Origin: Lewinellaceae bacterium
GTDB taxonomy: Bacteria; Bacteroidota; Bacteroidia; Chitinophagales; Saprospiraceae
Assembly (NCBI GenBank): GCA_020636375.1
Contig: JACJXZ010000008.1
Span: 310,001 to 374,000, forward strand
Direction of reading: 5' to 3'
DNA: 64,000 bases
Below the pieces are notes generated by a model. That model did not search any database and was not told where the DNA came from. It saw only the letters and a list, made by a program, of their open reading frames with translations. The translations under genes and the position numbers were made by a program. Positions 62,939-64,000 of this stretch are shown here, in pieces (within the stretch, counting starts at the first letter, position 1; the number at the start of each line of letters is the position of its first letter).

Positions 62939-63852
62939 AACTAGTAGATAAGAAATTGGTCACAAGAAAAGGAATAAATAAGGGAACTAAATACTCGTTA
63001 TCTAAATCGTATGGAATTATGCATTCTATAGATATTGATGAATACTTTTCAAAAGATATTGACGACCGGGATATTATCAGCTCTTTCAATCATGACCTGC
63101 TTAAAAAAGACTTATATCATGTCAATTTATTTACGGATTCAGAATTAATAAAATTAGATGATTTGCAAAAAATATATTTACGAAATATCAGTGAACTGAC
63201 TTCAGAAGAATACTTAAAAGAGATAGAAAGATTAGCCATTGACTTAAGCTGGAAATCTTCTCAAATTGAAGGAAATACATATTCATTACTAGAGACTGAA
63301 CGCTTATTAAAAGAAAAGCAAACGGCATCAGGAAAAAGTAAAGATGAAGCAGTAATGCTTCTTAATCACAAGGATGCAATAGATTTCATAGTTGAAAATC
63401 CAGAGTATCTAAAAGAGTTGTCAATTCGGCGAATTGAAGACATTCATAGTTTATTGACAAAAGAACTAGCGATAAGCCGCAATTTAAGACATAGAAGAGT
63501 TGGTATTACAGGGACAAATTATCGGCCATTAGATAATGAATTTCAGATTAAAGAAGCCTTTGAAAATATGTGCCAGTTAATAAATTCAAAGAAGAATATA
63601 TTTGAAAAGGCATTAATAGCATTAGTGCTAATTTCATATATTCAAGGTTTTATGGATGGGAATAAACGAACAGCAAGAATTACAAGTAATGCGATACTTA
63701 TTGCTAATAGATATTGTCCAATATCATTCAGGACAGTAGATTCCATTGATTATAAGAAAGCGATGTTAATTTTTTATGAGAGAAATAACATAACTGCCTT
63801 TAAGCGAATATTCATTGATCAATTTGAGTTTGCTGTGAAAACATATTTTTAA
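62932..63852 (+). CDS. Fic-domain protein with altered catalytic motif, N-terminally decayed
   Basis: 306 residues from the TTG at 62932; an ATG at 63019 gives 277. A winged-helix stretch (LDKLVDKKLVTRKGINKGTKYSLS) opens it; its upstream part continues in another frame (VEEIVELS near 62900), so the N-terminus is frameshifted or was lost at the junction with the metalloprotease remnant. The Fic domain has the inhibitory motif SSQIEGN (109-115) and the core Q238-G-F-M-D-G-N-K-R-T-A-R, where active Fic enzymes have H-P-F-x-D-G-N. Loss of the His should abolish AMP transfer. It could be a regulator, a relic, or an enzyme with another chemistry. Confidence 0.8.
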   Translation: MDKLVDKKLVTRKGINKGTKYSLSKSYGIMHSIDIDEYFSKDIDDRDIISSFNHDLLKKDLYHVNLFTDSELIKLDDLQKIYLRNISELTSEEYLKEIERLAIDLSWKSSQIEGNTYSLLETERLLKEKQTASGKSKDEAVMLLNHKDAIDFIVENPEYLKELSIRRIEDIHSLLTKELAISRNLRHRRVGITGTNYRPLDNEFQIKEAFENMCQLINSKKNIFEKALIALVLISYIQGFMDGNKRTARITSNAILIANRYCPISFRTVDSIDYKKAMLIFYERNNITAFKRIFIDQFEFAVKTYF

Positions 63853-63856
63853 TAAT

Positions 63857-63923
63857 GCGCAGAACATTACGCATGCGATCATCGGGTCTAAACGGACGGC
63901 ACAGCCCATGCGCCAGACGTTAA
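63857..63923 (+). other. Second attC-like imperfect hairpin, after the Fic gene
   Basis: It starts about 5 bp after the Fic stop. gcgcagaac opens it; cgcatg (63870-63875) pairs with catgcg (63907-63912), and aac (63863) with gtt (63919). It ends in GACGTTAAAG. The order of parts and orientation are those of the element at 60247, but the sequence differs. Window-end sequence after it (63924-64000) shows no gene. Confidence 0.35.
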
Positions 63924-64000
63924 AGTTATCAGGTTTTGAAAAAAACTTGCCCCCCGGCTTCCCGGGAAAGTAATTTGCCGGAAATAGCGCGTTTTTAAAA

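Overview
The window looks like a chromosomal segment of a GC-rich Bacteroidota, most likely of the Saprospiria (Lewinella/Phaeodactylibacter-like). The reasons are C-terminal sorting domains of the type IX secretion system (T9SS, types A and B) on several exported proteins, a SusC/SusD pair, a fused CusA-TolC efflux protein, promoter-like TAnnTTTG boxes instead of E. coli-type promoters, and weak ribosome binding sites. The lineage is inferred from gene content; no rRNA or marker gene is present to prove it.

Layout. 0.3-4.9 kb: a MacAB-type ABC export operon (ATPase, two permeases, membrane-fusion protein) whose intergenic gaps carry an octamer repeat. 5-6.7 kb: a secreted di-haem cytochrome c peroxidase with a T9SS tail, its 5' end overlapping a 164-bp palindrome. 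7-13.5 kb: a cellulose-synthase-like glycosyltransferase with a TPR/YaiO-type outer-membrane protein, a SUMF1-fold protein and a DUF885 protein. 13.5-31 kb: mostly single genes (S24/S26-like protein, SnoaL-like protein, DUF2652-START fusion, type I sulfatase, YegP, sulfotransferase-like protein plus class IV aminotransferase, metal-receptor protein, T9SS subtilisin, S41 protease, DUF4174, quinone oxidoreductase plus GTP cyclohydrolase II, Calx-beta-like lipoprotein). 29-33.5 kb: a SusD gene and a SusC receptor gene cut off at its 5' end. 33.6-39.7 kb: a heavy-metal efflux locus. 40-43.4 kb: DUF2807 lipoprotein, ECF sigma factor with an overlapping membrane/barrel gene, DUF192 protein. 43.4-54 kb: a 2369-residue secreted metalloprotease-like protein, a tandem-repeat block and a 941-residue FG-GAP/UnbV protein. 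54.2-55.7 kb: a decayed IS4-family element inserted inside a palindrome. 56.3 kb: imidazolonepropionase (hutI).

57.9-63.9 kb is different: abruptly AT-rich, with short AT-biased genes, and clearly acquired. It holds a reverse transcriptase (YTDD active site, long alpha-helical C-terminal region) overlapping by 4 bp a 214-residue protein with a HEPN-type Rx4H motif. It then holds a heavily frameshifted IPT-domain metalloprotease and a Fic protein whose catalytic His is replaced by Gln. A structured, attC-like imperfect hairpin follows each gene block. The RT plus HEPN pair is the best candidate here for an undescribed (probably anti-phage) system: it resembles a split version of the AbiA arrangement.

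A second theme is the intergenic DNA. At least six gaps are filled by long imperfect palindromes (about 75-265 bp) that share architecture but not sequence. Octamer and nonamer tandem repeats occupy others.
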